Positions 8,256 to 17,698 of a stretch of 64,000 nt of DNA are shown piece after piece. Under the pieces are notes generated by a model, which worked only from the letters and a program-made list of their open reading frames with translations, was not told the origin of the DNA and ran no database searches. A program made the translations under genes and the position numbers. This DNA comes from Stagnihabitans sp038231395 (GTDB lineage Bacteria; Pseudomonadota; Alphaproteobacteria; Rhodobacterales; Rhodobacteraceae). The stretch is from contig JBBRLL010000009.1 of assembly GCA_038231395.1 (NCBI GenBank), positions 1 through 64,000 on the forward strand, read 5' to 3'. Position 1 is the stretch's first letter. Every line of letters begins with the position of its first letter.

Positions 8256-9494
8256 TTACTTCGCCGCGGCTTTGATGATCGCCACGAACTTGGCCTGAGC
8301 GTCGGCCGCTTTCATGTCGCCGTTCGCCATGAATTCGGTGAACAGATCGTTGATCTGGTTCAGCGAGTCACGGTCGATCATCTGGACGTCGTTCGGGAAC
8401 ACTGCGGTGGAGTGGTCAAGGATCTGCAGACCCTTCTTCATGCAGTCGTTGGCCGCAGACAGGTCAACGTCGGCACGGATCGGCAGCGAGCCCTTTTTCA
8501 GGTTGAAGGCAACCTGAACTTCTTTGGTCACCAGAGTATGCGCCAGTTCAAGCTGGGCTTTCTGGATCGCCGGGTCGGCGTTCTTGGGGAAGTAGAACAC
8601 GTCGCCGCCGGTGTTCAGAACCGGGGTCACACCGAGGCCCGGCAGGCAGTCGAAGTCCGTGCCAGCGGTCATCTTGGCCACGGCAAACTCACCACCAGCC
8701 CAGTCGCCCATGATGTTGGCAGCAGCTTTGCCCTGGATGACCAAACCGACAGCTTCGTTCCACTGCGGAACCATTTTGTCAGCCGGAGTGTATTGACGGA
8801 TCGACGCCAGCGTTTCGAAGATCTTGGCGAATTCCGGGCCACCAGCGATCGTCAGGTCACGGTCCTTGTAGACCTTGACGAAGTTTTCCACGCCAGCCTG
8901 AGCGACGAGGATGTCGTTGACCATCAAGCCGACCGGCCAGCCTTGGGCCAGCGACAAAGGCTGGATGCCCGCTTTTTGCAGCGCAGGGGCATCAGCGATC
9001 AGCTCGTTGATGTCTTTCGGCGGGGTCATGCCAAGGTCAGCAAACACTTTCCGGTTGGTCCACATCCACTGGGCCGAGTGCAGGTTGACCGGCACGCAAT
9101 AGACCTTGCCGTCCACGGTGCAAGACGCCAGCTGTGATGCGGGGCGCAGGATATGAGCCCAGTCTTCTTTGGTGGCCAGATCGGTGATGTCGGTCATCAG
9201 ACCGGCCTTGATCAGGTCATCGGCGTCTTTGCCCGGGTTCAGAGCGGTGGCACCCATCGGGTTGCCGCCCATGATACGGCTGATGATGATCGGACGGGCC
9301 ACGTCGCCCGAACCGGCAATCGCGCCGTCAACCCACTTGTTGCCCGTGGCATCGAACGCCTTGGCGAATTCGGCCACTGCAGCGGCTTCACCGCCCGAGG
9401 TCCACCAGTGGGTCACTTCCAGATCGGTAGCGCCCGCAATCGTCGGCAGAGCCACCGAAGCTGCGAGAACCGCAGCCATCGTAAACAGTTTCAT
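8256..9494 (-). CDS. Periplasmic sugar-binding protein of the ABC transporter
   Basis: A 412-residue extracellular solute-binding protein of family 1. The N-terminus MKLFTMAAVLAASVALPTI followed by AGA-T is a clear Sec signal peptide cleaved near residue 22. The mature part starts TDLEVTHWWTSGGE, the usual first beta strand of this class, and a conserved VNLHSAQWMWTN segment lies near residue 155. It delivers an unidentified oligosaccharide to the two permeases. It is the first gene of the leftward operon. The start is supported by an AGGAG-like ribosome site just before 9494 and by paired operators 20-54 bases upstream. Confidence 0.93.
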   Translation of the reverse strand: MKLFTMAAVLAASVALPTIAGATDLEVTHWWTSGGEAAAVAEFAKAFDATGNKWVDGAIAGSGDVARPIIISRIMGGNPMGATALNPGKDADDLIKAGLMTDITDLATKEDWAHILRPASQLASCTVDGKVYCVPVNLHSAQWMWTNRKVFADLGMTPPKDINELIADAPALQKAGIQPLSLAQGWPVGLMVNDILVAQAGVENFVKVYKDRDLTIAGGPEFAKIFETLASIRQYTPADKMVPQWNEAVGLVIQGKAAANIMGDWAGGEFAVAKMTAGTDFDCLPGLGVTPVLNTGGDVFYFPKNADPAIQKAQLELAHTLVTKEVQVAFNLKKGSLPIRADVDLSAANDCMKKGLQILDHSTAVFPNDVQMIDRDSLNQINDLFTEFMANGDMKAADAQAKFVAIIKAAAK

Positions 9495-9513
9495 TAGGGT
9501 CTCCTCCCCGTTT

Positions 9514-9548
9514 CTAAAACGTTATAGTCCGATCCTATAACGTTATAG
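9514..9548. promoter_or_regulatory. Paired LacI-type operators before the transporter operon
   Basis: A perfect 14-base palindrome CTATAACGTTATAG lies at 9535-9548. A 13/14 match, CTAAAACGTTATAG, lies at 9514-9527. Their centres are 21 bases apart, two helical turns, so both sites face the same side of the DNA. The central CG flanked by AA/TT is typical of LacI-family operators, and a LacI regulator gene starts 357 bases to the right. They sit 20-54 bases upstream of the binding-protein start codon, where a repressor would block transcription. Confidence 0.8.
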
Positions 9549-9904
9549 ATTTTGCATTCAAGTAATCTTTTCGCTTGCGGCCACGCTTTTTGAAGGCGTT
9601 CAATAGGCTTGATCATCCGGTCAGATTGTCCGCATCTTTACCCTCAGGACTGCTCACCTGCCATGAACCCGCACCAGAATTTCTGCACTGCAACAACCTC
9701 GTGTGACCGTTCTGCGGCAACATCGGCGCATTGTGTGTGTTGCAAAGAACCGGGCGGCGGGGTGGGCGATGCTGCGCTGCGGCGAGCGGAAAGCCAGCAC
9801 CGCGTCCAGCGTGTTTTCTGCACCTGCAAAGCGCTGGTCCACCGGCTGATGATTCGGCGAAAGATGATTCGCGGCCTGGAAATTTCCGTCAGGGGACGCG
9901 TTTC

Positions 9905-10939
9905 ATGACCAGCCTGTCCCTGCCACCGACCGAATCAGAGCGCCCGACTCTCAAGACCATTGCCGCCGAAACCGGGCTGGCGATTGCCACGGTCAGTCGC
10001 GCTCTGAAGGATGCGCCCGACATTGGCGAGGAGACCAAGAAGCGGGTGCGCGAAACGGCTGAGCGTCTGGGCTACCGGCCAAACCGGGCCGGGGTGCGCC
10101 TGCGCACCGGCAAGACCAATGTGATAGCTCTCGCCCTGTCGACCGGCGCTGATGTCATGAACAACACCTCTCGCCTGCTTTATGCCATCGCCGAGGCGTT
10201 GCGCGGCACCTCTTACCATCTGATCGTGATGCCGTTTTTCGAGGATCAGGACCCGATGGACCCGATCCGCTACGTCGTCGAAACCGGATCTGCCGATGGC
10301 GTGATCCTGAACCAGACCCAGATCAATGATCCGCGGGTGCGTTATCTGGCAGATCACAACTTTCCGTTCGCGACGCATGGCCGCACCAACATGGGGATCA
10401 GCCACCCCTATTTCGATTTCGACAATGAGACGTTTGCCCGGATCGCAGTGCGCCAACTGGTTCAGCGCAAACGCAAACATCTGATTTTGGTGCCACCGCC
10501 CCGGCAGCAGGCCTATTCCGGGCACATGATGACCGGTTTTTCCGAAGAGGCCGCCTGCCATGGCGCGACCTTCGAGATCGCCACCAAGTTTCACAGCGAT
10601 TGCGATGCCGCCCTGATCGAGGCCGCCATGGCGGAGCGGATGGCGCAGTTGCCCGTGATCGACGGGATCGTCTGCGGCTCTACCACCTCCACCATGGCTG
10701 CGGTTTCAGGCTCTGAGATGGCGGGCCTTAAGATCGGATTGGATTTCGATATGGTCGCCAAAGAGCCAATCAGCTTCTTGCGGCGGTTTCGTAAGGAAAT
10801 TATCGTGGTGCCGGAAGACGTCGGTCGGGCCGGCGCTTTTCTTGCGGGGGCCATGATGGCCGCGATTGAACGCCGCGCGCCCGAGGACGGCCAGGGACTG
10901 GAAGTTCCGACAGACATCATACCGGACGAGACAGCATAG
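9905..10939 (+). CDS. LacI-family transcriptional regulator
   Basis: A 344-residue regulator. The LacI helix-turn-helix and hinge occupy residues about 13-70 (TLKTIAAETGLAIATVSRAL, then RLGYRPN), and the rest is a periplasmic-binding-protein-like sensor domain. The ATG at 9905 is preferred because it places the helix-turn-helix near the N-terminus; the frame is open further upstream but is not protein-like. It probably represses the divergent transporter operon through the paired palindromes at 9514-9548 and is released by a mannoside-derived ligand (inference). The next gene follows after 10 bases, so the rightward arm is an operon of regulator, isomerase and dehydrogenase. Confidence 0.92.
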   Translation: MTSLSLPPTESERPTLKTIAAETGLAIATVSRALKDAPDIGEETKKRVRETAERLGYRPNRAGVRLRTGKTNVIALALSTGADVMNNTSRLLYAIAEALRGTSYHLIVMPFFEDQDPMDPIRYVVETGSADGVILNQTQINDPRVRYLADHNFPFATHGRTNMGISHPYFDFDNETFARIAVRQLVQRKRKHLILVPPPRQQAYSGHMMTGFSEEAACHGATFEIATKFHSDCDAALIEAAMAERMAQLPVIDGIVCGSTTSTMAAVSGSEMAGLKIGLDFDMVAKEPISFLRRFRKEIIVVPEDVGRAGAFLAGAMMAAIERRAPEDGQGLEVPTDIIPDETA

Positions 10940-10949
10940 GATAGTGACC

Positions 10950-12005
10950 ATGAAGACGATCAAGGGACCCGCGCTGTTTCTGGCGCAATTCGCAGGCGAC
11001 GCCGCTCCGTTCAACTCGTGGAGCGGCATCACCAAATGGGCCGCCGATTGCGGCTATGACGGAGTGCAGGTGCCAAGCTGGGACGGGCGACTGTTCGATC
11101 TGGACAAGGCTGCGACCTCAAAAGGCTATTGTGACGAGTTCAAGGGTGTTGCCGCCGCCAATGGCGTCGCGGTGACAGAACTTTCCACCCATTTGCAGGG
11201 TCAGTTGGTCGCGGTGCATCCGGCCTATGACACGCAGTTTGACGGGTTCGCGGCACCGGGTGTGCGCGGCAACCCCAAGGCACGGCAGGAATGGGCGGTG
11301 GATCAGGTCAAGAAAGCCCTGACCGCCAGCCGCAATCTGGGACTGACCGCGCATGCCACCTTCTCGGGCGCTTTGGCCTGGCCCTATATGTACCCCTGGC
11401 CGCAGCGCCCGGCTGGTCTGGTGGAAGAGGCGTTTGACGAGCTTGCCCGCCGCTGGCTGCCGCTGTTGAACCACGCCGAAGACATGGGCGTGGATGTGGC
11501 CTACGAGATTCACCCCGGCGAAGACCTGCACGACGGCGTGACATTTGAGATGTTTCTGGACCGCGTGAAGGGACACGCCCGCGCCAACATGCTGTACGAC
11601 CCGAGCCATTATGTCCTGCAATGCCTTGATTACCTTGATCATATCGACATCTACCATGAACGGATCAAGATGTTCCACGTCAAGGATGCCGAGTTCAACC
11701 CAACCGGGCGGCAAGGCGTTTATGGCGGCTTTCAGCCTTGGGTCAACCGCGCCGGGCGTTTTCGTTCTCCGGGCGATGGCCAGGTCGATTTCGGCAGCAT
11801 CTTTGCCAAACTGACGCAGCATGATTTCGAAGGCTGGGCCGTGGTGGAATGGGAATGCTGCCTGAAACACCCCGAGGATGGCGCCCGTGAAGGCGCGGCC
11901 TTCGTTGCGGCGCACATCATCCGGGTGACCGAAAAGGCCTTCGATGATTTTGCCGATGCCGGAACCGACCGGGCCGCGAACCGCAAGATGCTGGGGTTGA
12001 CCTGA
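10950..12005 (+). CDS. Sugar phosphate isomerase/epimerase (TIM barrel)
   Basis: A 351-residue xylose-isomerase-like TIM-barrel protein, longer than the one at 1.9 kb. Metal-ligand motifs are visible: VAYEIHPGEDLHDG (about residue 180), YDPSHYVLQ (about 215), MFHVKDAEF (about 245) and VVEWECC near the C-terminus. The start ATG at 10950 follows GATAGTGACC; it lies 10 bases after the regulator stop. The order isomerase then Gfo/Idh dehydrogenase recurs in many sugar loci, where the pair converts a keto-sugar or inositol-like intermediate. Substrate unknown. Confidence 0.87.
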   Translation: MKTIKGPALFLAQFAGDAAPFNSWSGITKWAADCGYDGVQVPSWDGRLFDLDKAATSKGYCDEFKGVAAANGVAVTELSTHLQGQLVAVHPAYDTQFDGFAAPGVRGNPKARQEWAVDQVKKALTASRNLGLTAHATFSGALAWPYMYPWPQRPAGLVEEAFDELARRWLPLLNHAEDMGVDVAYEIHPGEDLHDGVTFEMFLDRVKGHARANMLYDPSHYVLQCLDYLDHIDIYHERIKMFHVKDAEFNPTGRQGVYGGFQPWVNRAGRFRSPGDGQVDFGSIFAKLTQHDFEGWAVVEWECCLKHPEDGAREGAAFVAAHIIRVTEKAFDDFADAGTDRAANRKMLGLT

Positions 12006-12098
12006 ACAGGCGACGCGGGGGCCAGCGCCCGGCTGCGCCGTTTCTTTGGGTCTTGGCACCCCGGACTTTTATACCAATACCAATGAGGAAGATGGATC

Positions 12099-13268
12099 AT
12101 GGCGATCACGGCGGCACATGTGGCGCGGGCTCCGCGCATCAGGTTGGGGATGGTGGGGGGTGGACGGGGTGCCTTTATCGGTGCGGTCCACCGCATCGCC
12201 TCGCGCCTTGATGATCAGTATGAACTGGTTGCGGGGGCGTTTTCCTCGGACGCCGAGCGCAGCGCAGCCTCTGCCGCCGATCTTGGCGTTGCGCGCAGCT
12301 ATGGCAGCTTCGCCGAGATGGCGCAGAAAGAAGCCCGCCGCAAGGATGGCATCGAGGCGGTGGCCATCGTCACCCCCAACCATCTGCACGCCCCGGTGGC
12401 GGTGGAATTCCTGAAACGCGGCATCCATGTGATCTGCGACAAGCCATTGACCGCGACCCTGCCGGAAGCAAAAAAACTCGCCAAAGCGGCGGAGGCTTCG
12501 GGCGTGGTGTTCGCACTGACCCACAATTACACCGGCTACCCGATGATCCGTGAAGCGCGGGACCTGATTGCCCGCGGCGTTTTGGGTGAGATCCGGCTGG
12601 TCAACGTGGAATACATTCAGGACTGGCTGGCCGAACCGATTGAAGCCACCGGCCAGAAGCAGGCCGATTGGCGGACCGACCCGGCCCGGTCAGGGGCTGG
12701 CGGCTCGACGGGTGACATCGGCACGCATGCCTTCAACCTTGCGAATTTTGTCAGCGGCCTGACCCTGGCCGAACTTTCCGCCGATTTGCAAAGCTTCGTC
12801 CCCGGGCGGCGCGTCGATGACAACGGCCATGTGATGATGCGCTATACCTCGGGCGCGCGCGGCACCTTGTGGTGCAGCCAGGTCGCCTCCGGTCAGGAAA
12901 ACGGCTTGCGGCTGCGCATCTTCGGCACCAAGGCCGGGATGGAGTGGGAGCAGGAAAACCCGAACTACCTGTGGATAGCCCCCTTGGGCCAACCGAAATA
13001 CCGCCTGACCCGTGGCGGTCCGGGCACCGGTGAGGCTGCCGCACGGATGACGCGCATCCCCTCCGGGCACCCCGAAGGCTATCTGGAAGGTTTCGCCAAT
13101 ATCTACGCCGAAGCCGCCCGCGCGATCATCGCCCGCCGTGAAGGTTCCCATCTTGACCCGGCCGTCACCTTCCCGGGCTTGAAAGAAGGCCTTGAAGGCG
13201 TGGCCTTTGTCGATGCCTGTGTGCGGTCTTCCAAACGCAACGGGGCCTGGGTCAGTCTGGCTCTGTAA
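12099..13268 (+). CDS. Gfo/Idh/MocA-family oxidoreductase
   Basis: A 389-residue dehydrogenase with a Rossmann motif GMVGGGRGAFIG (residues about 17-28), the family's CDKPLT motif (Lys about residue 114) and a long C-terminal substrate domain containing the GDIGTHAFNL helix with the conserved Asp and His. It follows the isomerase with a 93-base gap and ends the rightward arm. The N-terminal Rossmann motif has a longer Gly run than its paralogue at 0.7 kb, and the two proteins are clearly different subfamilies, so they probably act at different steps. Confidence 0.9.
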   Translation: MAITAAHVARAPRIRLGMVGGGRGAFIGAVHRIASRLDDQYELVAGAFSSDAERSAASAADLGVARSYGSFAEMAQKEARRKDGIEAVAIVTPNHLHAPVAVEFLKRGIHVICDKPLTATLPEAKKLAKAAEASGVVFALTHNYTGYPMIREARDLIARGVLGEIRLVNVEYIQDWLAEPIEATGQKQADWRTDPARSGAGGSTGDIGTHAFNLANFVSGLTLAELSADLQSFVPGRRVDDNGHVMMRYTSGARGTLWCSQVASGQENGLRLRIFGTKAGMEWEQENPNYLWIAPLGQPKYRLTRGGPGTGEAAARMTRIPSGHPEGYLEGFANIYAEAARAIIARREGSHLDPAVTFPGLKEGLEGVAFVDACVRSSKRNGAWVSLAL

Positions 13269-13368
13269 ATCAAGGGCGCACTGCGTAAGAGACAGGCAAA
13301 CTCACCGGTTGAACCACGCTAGATACGACAGCGTGAAACGCACCTGCCCTTATCTACAGCGCAGCACC

Positions 13369-13443
13369 ATGGGCAGATTGCCCATCCTACCTTGGACCGA
13401 TGGTATGCCTTTGGGACAGGTAGGATGGGCAATCTGCCCATGG
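13369..13443. repeat. Inverted pair of the GATGGGCAGATTGCCCATC intergenic repeat
   Basis: Two copies of a 23-24 base palindromic repeat (core ATGGGCAGATTGCCCAT followed by CCTACC) face each other at 13369-13392 and 13419-13443. Together they can fold into a long stem with a 26-base loop. The pair sits between convergent genes, so it may act as a bidirectional terminator. Further copies lie at 20583 and 63590. Confidence 0.85.
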
Positions 13444-13457
13444 ACCGCACACATACT

Positions 13458-14540
13458 CTACCGCAGGCGAGCGCGCTCCCGTTGCAGCCACAGCGCGGTC
13501 AGGATCAAGGGGGCGGTTTCGATCTCTCCGCTTGCCACCAGATCCATCAGGTGATCGAACGAGATCAGGTGGCCACGGATGTCCTCAGCCTCACCTGCCA
13601 CGCCGAACACGCCCGCGATGCCGTCTGGCAAATCTGTGAGGGCGACGTAGGAATAGATATACTCAGTGACCGCCCCAGGGCTTGGGTAAAAGCGCGACAC
13701 CGGGATCAGGTCGTGCAAAATCAGCCCGGCTTCCTCCTCGGCCTCGCGCCGTGCAGCGACCTCGGGCGTCTCGAACGGATCAACCCGGCCAGCAATCGCC
13801 TCGATCTGCCAGACCTGCGCATCGCCACGCGCAAGGGGACCGGCGCGGAATTGTTCCACCACCAGAACCCGGTCGCGCACCGGATCATAAGGCAGCACGG
13901 TCACCGCATCGCCTGACACTAAGGCCGCACGGGTCACCGTCTCGCTGGCTTGACCGTTGAAGCGGCGCCACCTCACATCATATTCCGCAATGGCGAAAAA
14001 GCTGCCGTAGGGCTGGCGCTGTGCTTTGATCGTCACGTCCCCCGGGCCCGTCGAATGCCGCAGCGTCGCTGGCGGCGCATCAGCGGCCCGCAAGCGCGCA
14101 GCGGCCCGCACCAGCATCGGGTGCAGGCGTCCAGCTATGGCTTCCGGACGGGCTTGGCCTGACATCGCCATGATGTCGCCGATGAGAGCCACGACAACGT
14201 CCAGAACCTCTGGCCCGGCTTTGGACAAGACCTCCCTTGCACCTGGCGTCACGGTCCCGACATAGGTCGTCGCGGGCGGGCTATGCAACGTGTGCGGATG
14301 AAGGCCAAGACTGCAAAGCACGAAGTCGAGGTCGGCAAATGCCTTCGCGTCAAGGTCCAGAATAACGCCCTCAGTGGTGCCGGGTTCGGCCACAGCGATA
14401 GGCCACGGCCCCTGATCCGCCGCAACCAGCACCAGCCCATCAGCGCGTGCGACTATCGAGGTCCGCTGCCCCAGGATTGCCTGCAACACCCGGGGCTCTG
14501 CGGCCAGTCCCGCCAGAAAGACCCGTGTGTCCGCGTTCAT
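13458..14540 (-). CDS. trgB: TrgB-like tellurite resistance protein (GGCT-like plus Nudix)
   Basis: A 360-residue two-domain protein. Residues about 1-160 resemble a gamma-glutamylcyclotransferase-like (AIG2) fold (VFLAGLAAEP...). Residues about 175-355 are a Nudix hydrolase of the ADP-ribose pyrophosphatase type: the Nudix box runs from GRVDPFETPEVAARREAEEE (the REAEEE helix carries the catalytic Glu residues). This domain order and the partner TrgA match trgAB of Rhodobacter sphaeroides, known for tellurite resistance. Its start overlaps the trgA stop by 4 bases (ATGA). It is the last gene of a presumed phr-cfa-trgA-trgB operon. Confidence 0.83.
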   Translation of the reverse strand: MNADTRVFLAGLAAEPRVLQAILGQRTSIVARADGLVLVAADQGPWPIAVAEPGTTEGVILDLDAKAFADLDFVLCSLGLHPHTLHSPPATTYVGTVTPGAREVLSKAGPEVLDVVVALIGDIMAMSGQARPEAIAGRLHPMLVRAAARLRAADAPPATLRHSTGPGDVTIKAQRQPYGSFFAIAEYDVRWRRFNGQASETVTRAALVSGDAVTVLPYDPVRDRVLVVEQFRAGPLARGDAQVWQIEAIAGRVDPFETPEVAARREAEEEAGLILHDLIPVSRFYPSPGAVTEYIYSYVALTDLPDGIAGVFGVAGEAEDIRGHLISFDHLMDLVASGEIETAPLILTALWLQRERARLR

Positions 14541-14980
14541 GTCCAGCGCCGCGCCACGAATTCCGCCACAATGCCCGCCAAGACCCCGCCCGCGATCAAC
14601 GCCACCAGCACGTCCTGCGCCAAGGCAAGCTTGCCATATTCCATCATGATTTTCGGCACATCAAGCAACGCCTTGCCAACTTCAGACCCGTACATATGCC
14701 GGAATGACCGCTGAATCATCGTATAAGTCGCAAACCCCAAAAGGGCCCAGAACACCACAAGGAACGAGGTGCGCAGTCCGTAACCGACGGATTCGCTATA
14801 CCCTTTCCCGGAGTTGCGCCCCATCGAACGCCAGCCCACCAAGAACCCCAACACCGCGATGATTTCGCGGAAAAAGCCGACGGCGGTGCCTTCAGGCAGG
14901 TGCGGGATATAAGAGACGGCGGCCCAAAAGCCCACAAGTGCAAAGGCTACGGCGGAAATAATCTTGGTTGCTGTCGGCAT
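14537..14980 (-). CDS. trgA: TrgA-like membrane protein, tellurite resistance
   Basis: A 147-residue membrane protein with about four hydrophobic segments (IISAVAFALVGFWAAV at 6-21, FFREIIAVLGFLVGW near 40-54, FLVVFWALLGFATYT near 75-90, and VLVALIAGGVLAGIV near 122-136). Length, topology and its overlap with the Nudix gene trgB identify it as TrgA. The molecular function in tellurite resistance is not established. It lies 18 bases after the cyclopropane synthase gene, which implies co-transcription. Confidence 0.8.
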   Translation of the reverse strand: MPTATKIISAVAFALVGFWAAVSYIPHLPEGTAVGFFREIIAVLGFLVGWRSMGRNSGKGYSESVGYGLRTSFLVVFWALLGFATYTMIQRSFRHMYGSEVGKALLDVPKIMMEYGKLALAQDVLVALIAGGVLAGIVAEFVARRWT

Positions 14981-14998
14981 AGGCTCCCTTCGTCCGGA

Positions 14999-16210
14999 TC
15001 AGGCCGGGCGCGCAATCGTGATCTGCGTTACGTCACAGTTTCCGCCCTCGAAGGCCCCGGCGCAAGAGGTCAGATAGTAATTCCACATCCGGCGAAAGCG
15101 GTCGTCAAAGCCCATCGGCGCCACATCAGCCCAATGGGCGTTGAACATTTCGTGCCAGCGGCGCAGGGTCTGGCTGTAGCTTTGGCCAAACTCGGTCGAA
15201 CCCAGAACCTTGAGCCCGGCCCGTTCGATTTCACGGCGCAGCACGGCAGGTGAGGGCAGCATGCCGCCCGGAAATATGTACTTCTGGATGAAATCCACCG
15301 ATTTGCGATAGGTTTCAAAGCGGTGGTCGGCGACGGTGATGATTTGCAGGGTGGCGTTTTTGCCGGGCCGCAAACGGTTGAGAACGGCGTTGAAATAGGT
15401 CGGCCAGTATTTCTCGCCCACCGCTTCGAACATTTCAATTGACGCAACCCCGTCATAGACCCCGGTTTCGTCGCGGTAGTCCTGCAATTTGACATCGACC
15501 CGGTCGGACAGGCCAAGACGCGCCATGCGGTCGACGGTATATTTGTGCTGCTCGGCGCTGATCGTCAGACAAGTGACGCGCAGACCGCGCTGCGCCGCCG
15601 CATATTCTGCAAAGCCACCCCAGCCGCAGCCGATTTCCAGCACATGGTCGCCGGGTTTGGCCCCCATCAGATCGACCATAGAGGCGTATTTCTGCTCTTG
15701 CGCCTTTTCCAGACTTTCCTGCCCGGTTTTGAACAGTGCCGAGGAATAGGTCATCGTGTCATCCAGCCACAACCCGTAGAAATCATTGCCAAGGTCGTAG
15801 TGGTAGCTGATGTTTTTGCGCGCCTGCTGTCTGGAGTTGGATTGCAACCAGAACCGCAGCCGTTCAAAGGTGCGCACCAAACCCATGCCGGGGAAGCTGT
15901 CGTACATCGCGTCGTTGCCGATGTGCACCAAATCCATGAAGGCCAGAAGATCAGGGGTTGACCACCACCCCTCCAGATAAGCCTCCGAAAAGCCAAGATC
16001 GCCTTCGCGGATCAGACGGGCGAAAATGTCGGGGTTGTGAACCTCTACCAAGACAGCAGGCCCTGCCGCTTTGCCCTCGGCGCGAAAAGTGCGGCCATCG
16101 GGCAGGCGAAAGTCCAGCCGCCCGCGTCGGATGCGGCGGATCGAGTCAAAGACCGGGCCAAAATAGCGCGGCAGGTCTTTCTGGCCTTTGGTGGAGGTCA
16201 GAACGCTCAT
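14999..16210 (-). CDS. cfa: Cyclopropane-fatty-acyl-phospholipid synthase
   Basis: A 403-residue SAM-dependent enzyme that adds a methylene bridge to unsaturated phospholipid acyl chains at the inner membrane. The SAM motif is VLEIGCGWGGFAEYAA (about residue 175); family motifs include YHYDLGNDFYGLWLD and MTYSSALF upstream and the IEMFEAVGEKYWPTYF segment after it. I chose the ATG at 16210 (MSVLTS) because GGAGACGAG precedes it; ATGs at 16231 and 16252 are alternatives. Related genes belong to the RpoE/ChrR singlet-oxygen regulon in R. sphaeroides, consistent with linkage to a photolyase gene here. Confidence 0.9.
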   Translation of the reverse strand: MSVLTSTKGQKDLPRYFGPVFDSIRRIRRGRLDFRLPDGRTFRAEGKAAGPAVLVEVHNPDIFARLIREGDLGFSEAYLEGWWSTPDLLAFMDLVHIGNDAMYDSFPGMGLVRTFERLRFWLQSNSRQQARKNISYHYDLGNDFYGLWLDDTMTYSSALFKTGQESLEKAQEQKYASMVDLMGAKPGDHVLEIGCGWGGFAEYAAAQRGLRVTCLTISAEQHKYTVDRMARLGLSDRVDVKLQDYRDETGVYDGVASIEMFEAVGEKYWPTYFNAVLNRLRPGKNATLQIITVADHRFETYRKSVDFIQKYIFPGGMLPSPAVLRREIERAGLKVLGSTEFGQSYSQTLRRWHEMFNAHWADVAPMGFDDRFRRMWNYYLTSCAGAFEGGNCDVTQITIARPA

Positions 16211-16262
16211 CTCGTCTCCATGCGCCGTCATTGGCTCATGCTTCCAGATCATTTGCACAGGC

Positions 16263-17675
16263 TCAAGCCTTTCGTTGTTGAAAGGCGTCAAGCGCCCGGG
16301 CCCGACCTGCGTCCAGCGCAATCAGGGGTTGAGGATAAGGCCTGGACGCGTCCAAACCCCAGTGCCGAGGCGCTGCGGCGAAGAAATCCAGCGCAGTTTG
16401 GCCGGGTTGGCGGGACAGTTCCGCCACGTATTGGTGGAGGTAGAGGGAATCAGGGTCGTAGGTTTTGGCCTGAGTCGCGGGGTTGAAGATGCGGAAATAC
16501 GGGGCGGCATCAGGGCCTGATCCCGCCACCCACTACCAGCCCATCGCATTGGCCGCTGGATCCCAATCGGTCAGGCATTGGGCAAACCACGCCATCCCCA
16601 CCCGCCAGTCGGTCAACAGATGCTTGGTCAGATAAGAGGCGACTATCATTCGCGCCCGGTTGTGCATCGTCCCGGAGACGTACATCTGACGCATTGCAGC
16701 ATCGACGACCGGTTCTCCGGTCATGCCACGCCGCCATGTTTCGGCGTCAGGGTTATCGGCCCGCCACGGGAAACTCTCCCATTCGGGTCGCCAGTTGGTT
16801 TGGGCGATGTGCGGCGTGTGATGCATCAGATGCCAGGCAAACTCACGCCAGACCACCTCTTTCAGGAAATGCTCGGCCCCCAAAGCGCCGTCTTGCATCG
16901 CGCGCCGGCCGCCGTGCCAAAGCTGACGCGGGCTAATCTCGCCATAGGTCAGGTTTTCGGACAGGCCAGAGGTGGCATTCTCGGCCAGAAAATCGCGGCG
17001 TTGTTTGTAAAGGTTGATCTTGGTATCCAGAAAGCTGTCAAGCCGCGCCTTGGCGGCGATTTCGCCTACCCTCTGATGGGGCAGAACAATCGCGGCGCCA
17101 CGGTTCATCGCACGTCCCAGCCGCAAATCCTCCAGCCGCTCGGTTTCAGGCCAGTTGACCGGGGCGGCAATCCTATCAGGTGCTGGCAAGGGCCAGTCCA
17201 CATCGCGCCCGCGAACCGCGTTCCAATAGGGCGTGTAGACGCGGTAAAACCCGCCCTCACCGGTTTGCACGGCCCAAGGTTCGTTCAGCAGAAAGCCTGG
17301 CACGGAACGCCCCAGCAGTCGCCGCGCTTGCAATGAGGATTTAACCCCTTCATCACGCGCCCGCGTCGCCGGATCGTAGCTGCGACCCCAGATCACACCC
17401 GATGCACCGGTTTCCGCGATCAGTTTGTCCAGCACGACACCTGCCGAGCCACGGCGCAGGATCAGGCGACTGCCCACACCCCGCAACCGTGCCGCAAAAT
17501 CTGCCAGTGACAGCCCAAGTCGCCAAAGTGGGGCTGCCCCGATGGCCTCGGTTTCCGGGTCAAGGATGAAAACCGGGACGATGGGGCGGCCCAAGGCCAA
17601 AGCCTCAGCCAAAACTGGGTTGTCCGCCAGACGCAAATCGCGGCGAAACCAGAGCAGAACCGGGTCAACTGACAT
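16263..17675 (-). pseudogene. phr: Deoxyribodipyrimidine photolyase interrupted by an amber codon
   Basis: The frame encodes a full 470-residue CPD photolyase/cryptochrome-family flavoprotein (LLWFRRDLRLADNP at the start; WREFAWHLMHHTPHI, DAAMRQMY and LTDWDPAANAMGW in the FAD domain) but has a TAG at 16533-16535, codon 381. The stop replaces the Gln of the conserved W-Q-W motif: GW-stop-WVAGSGPDAAPYFRIFNP continues in the same frame to a TGA at 16263. A single C-to-T change (CAG to TAG) explains it. The stop removes about 90 residues, including part of the FAD/DNA-binding core, so the truncated product should be inactive unless the codon is read through or the base is a sequencing error. Confidence 0.88.
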
Positions 17676-17698
17676 CGCAACTCCCAGACAGGTATGTG

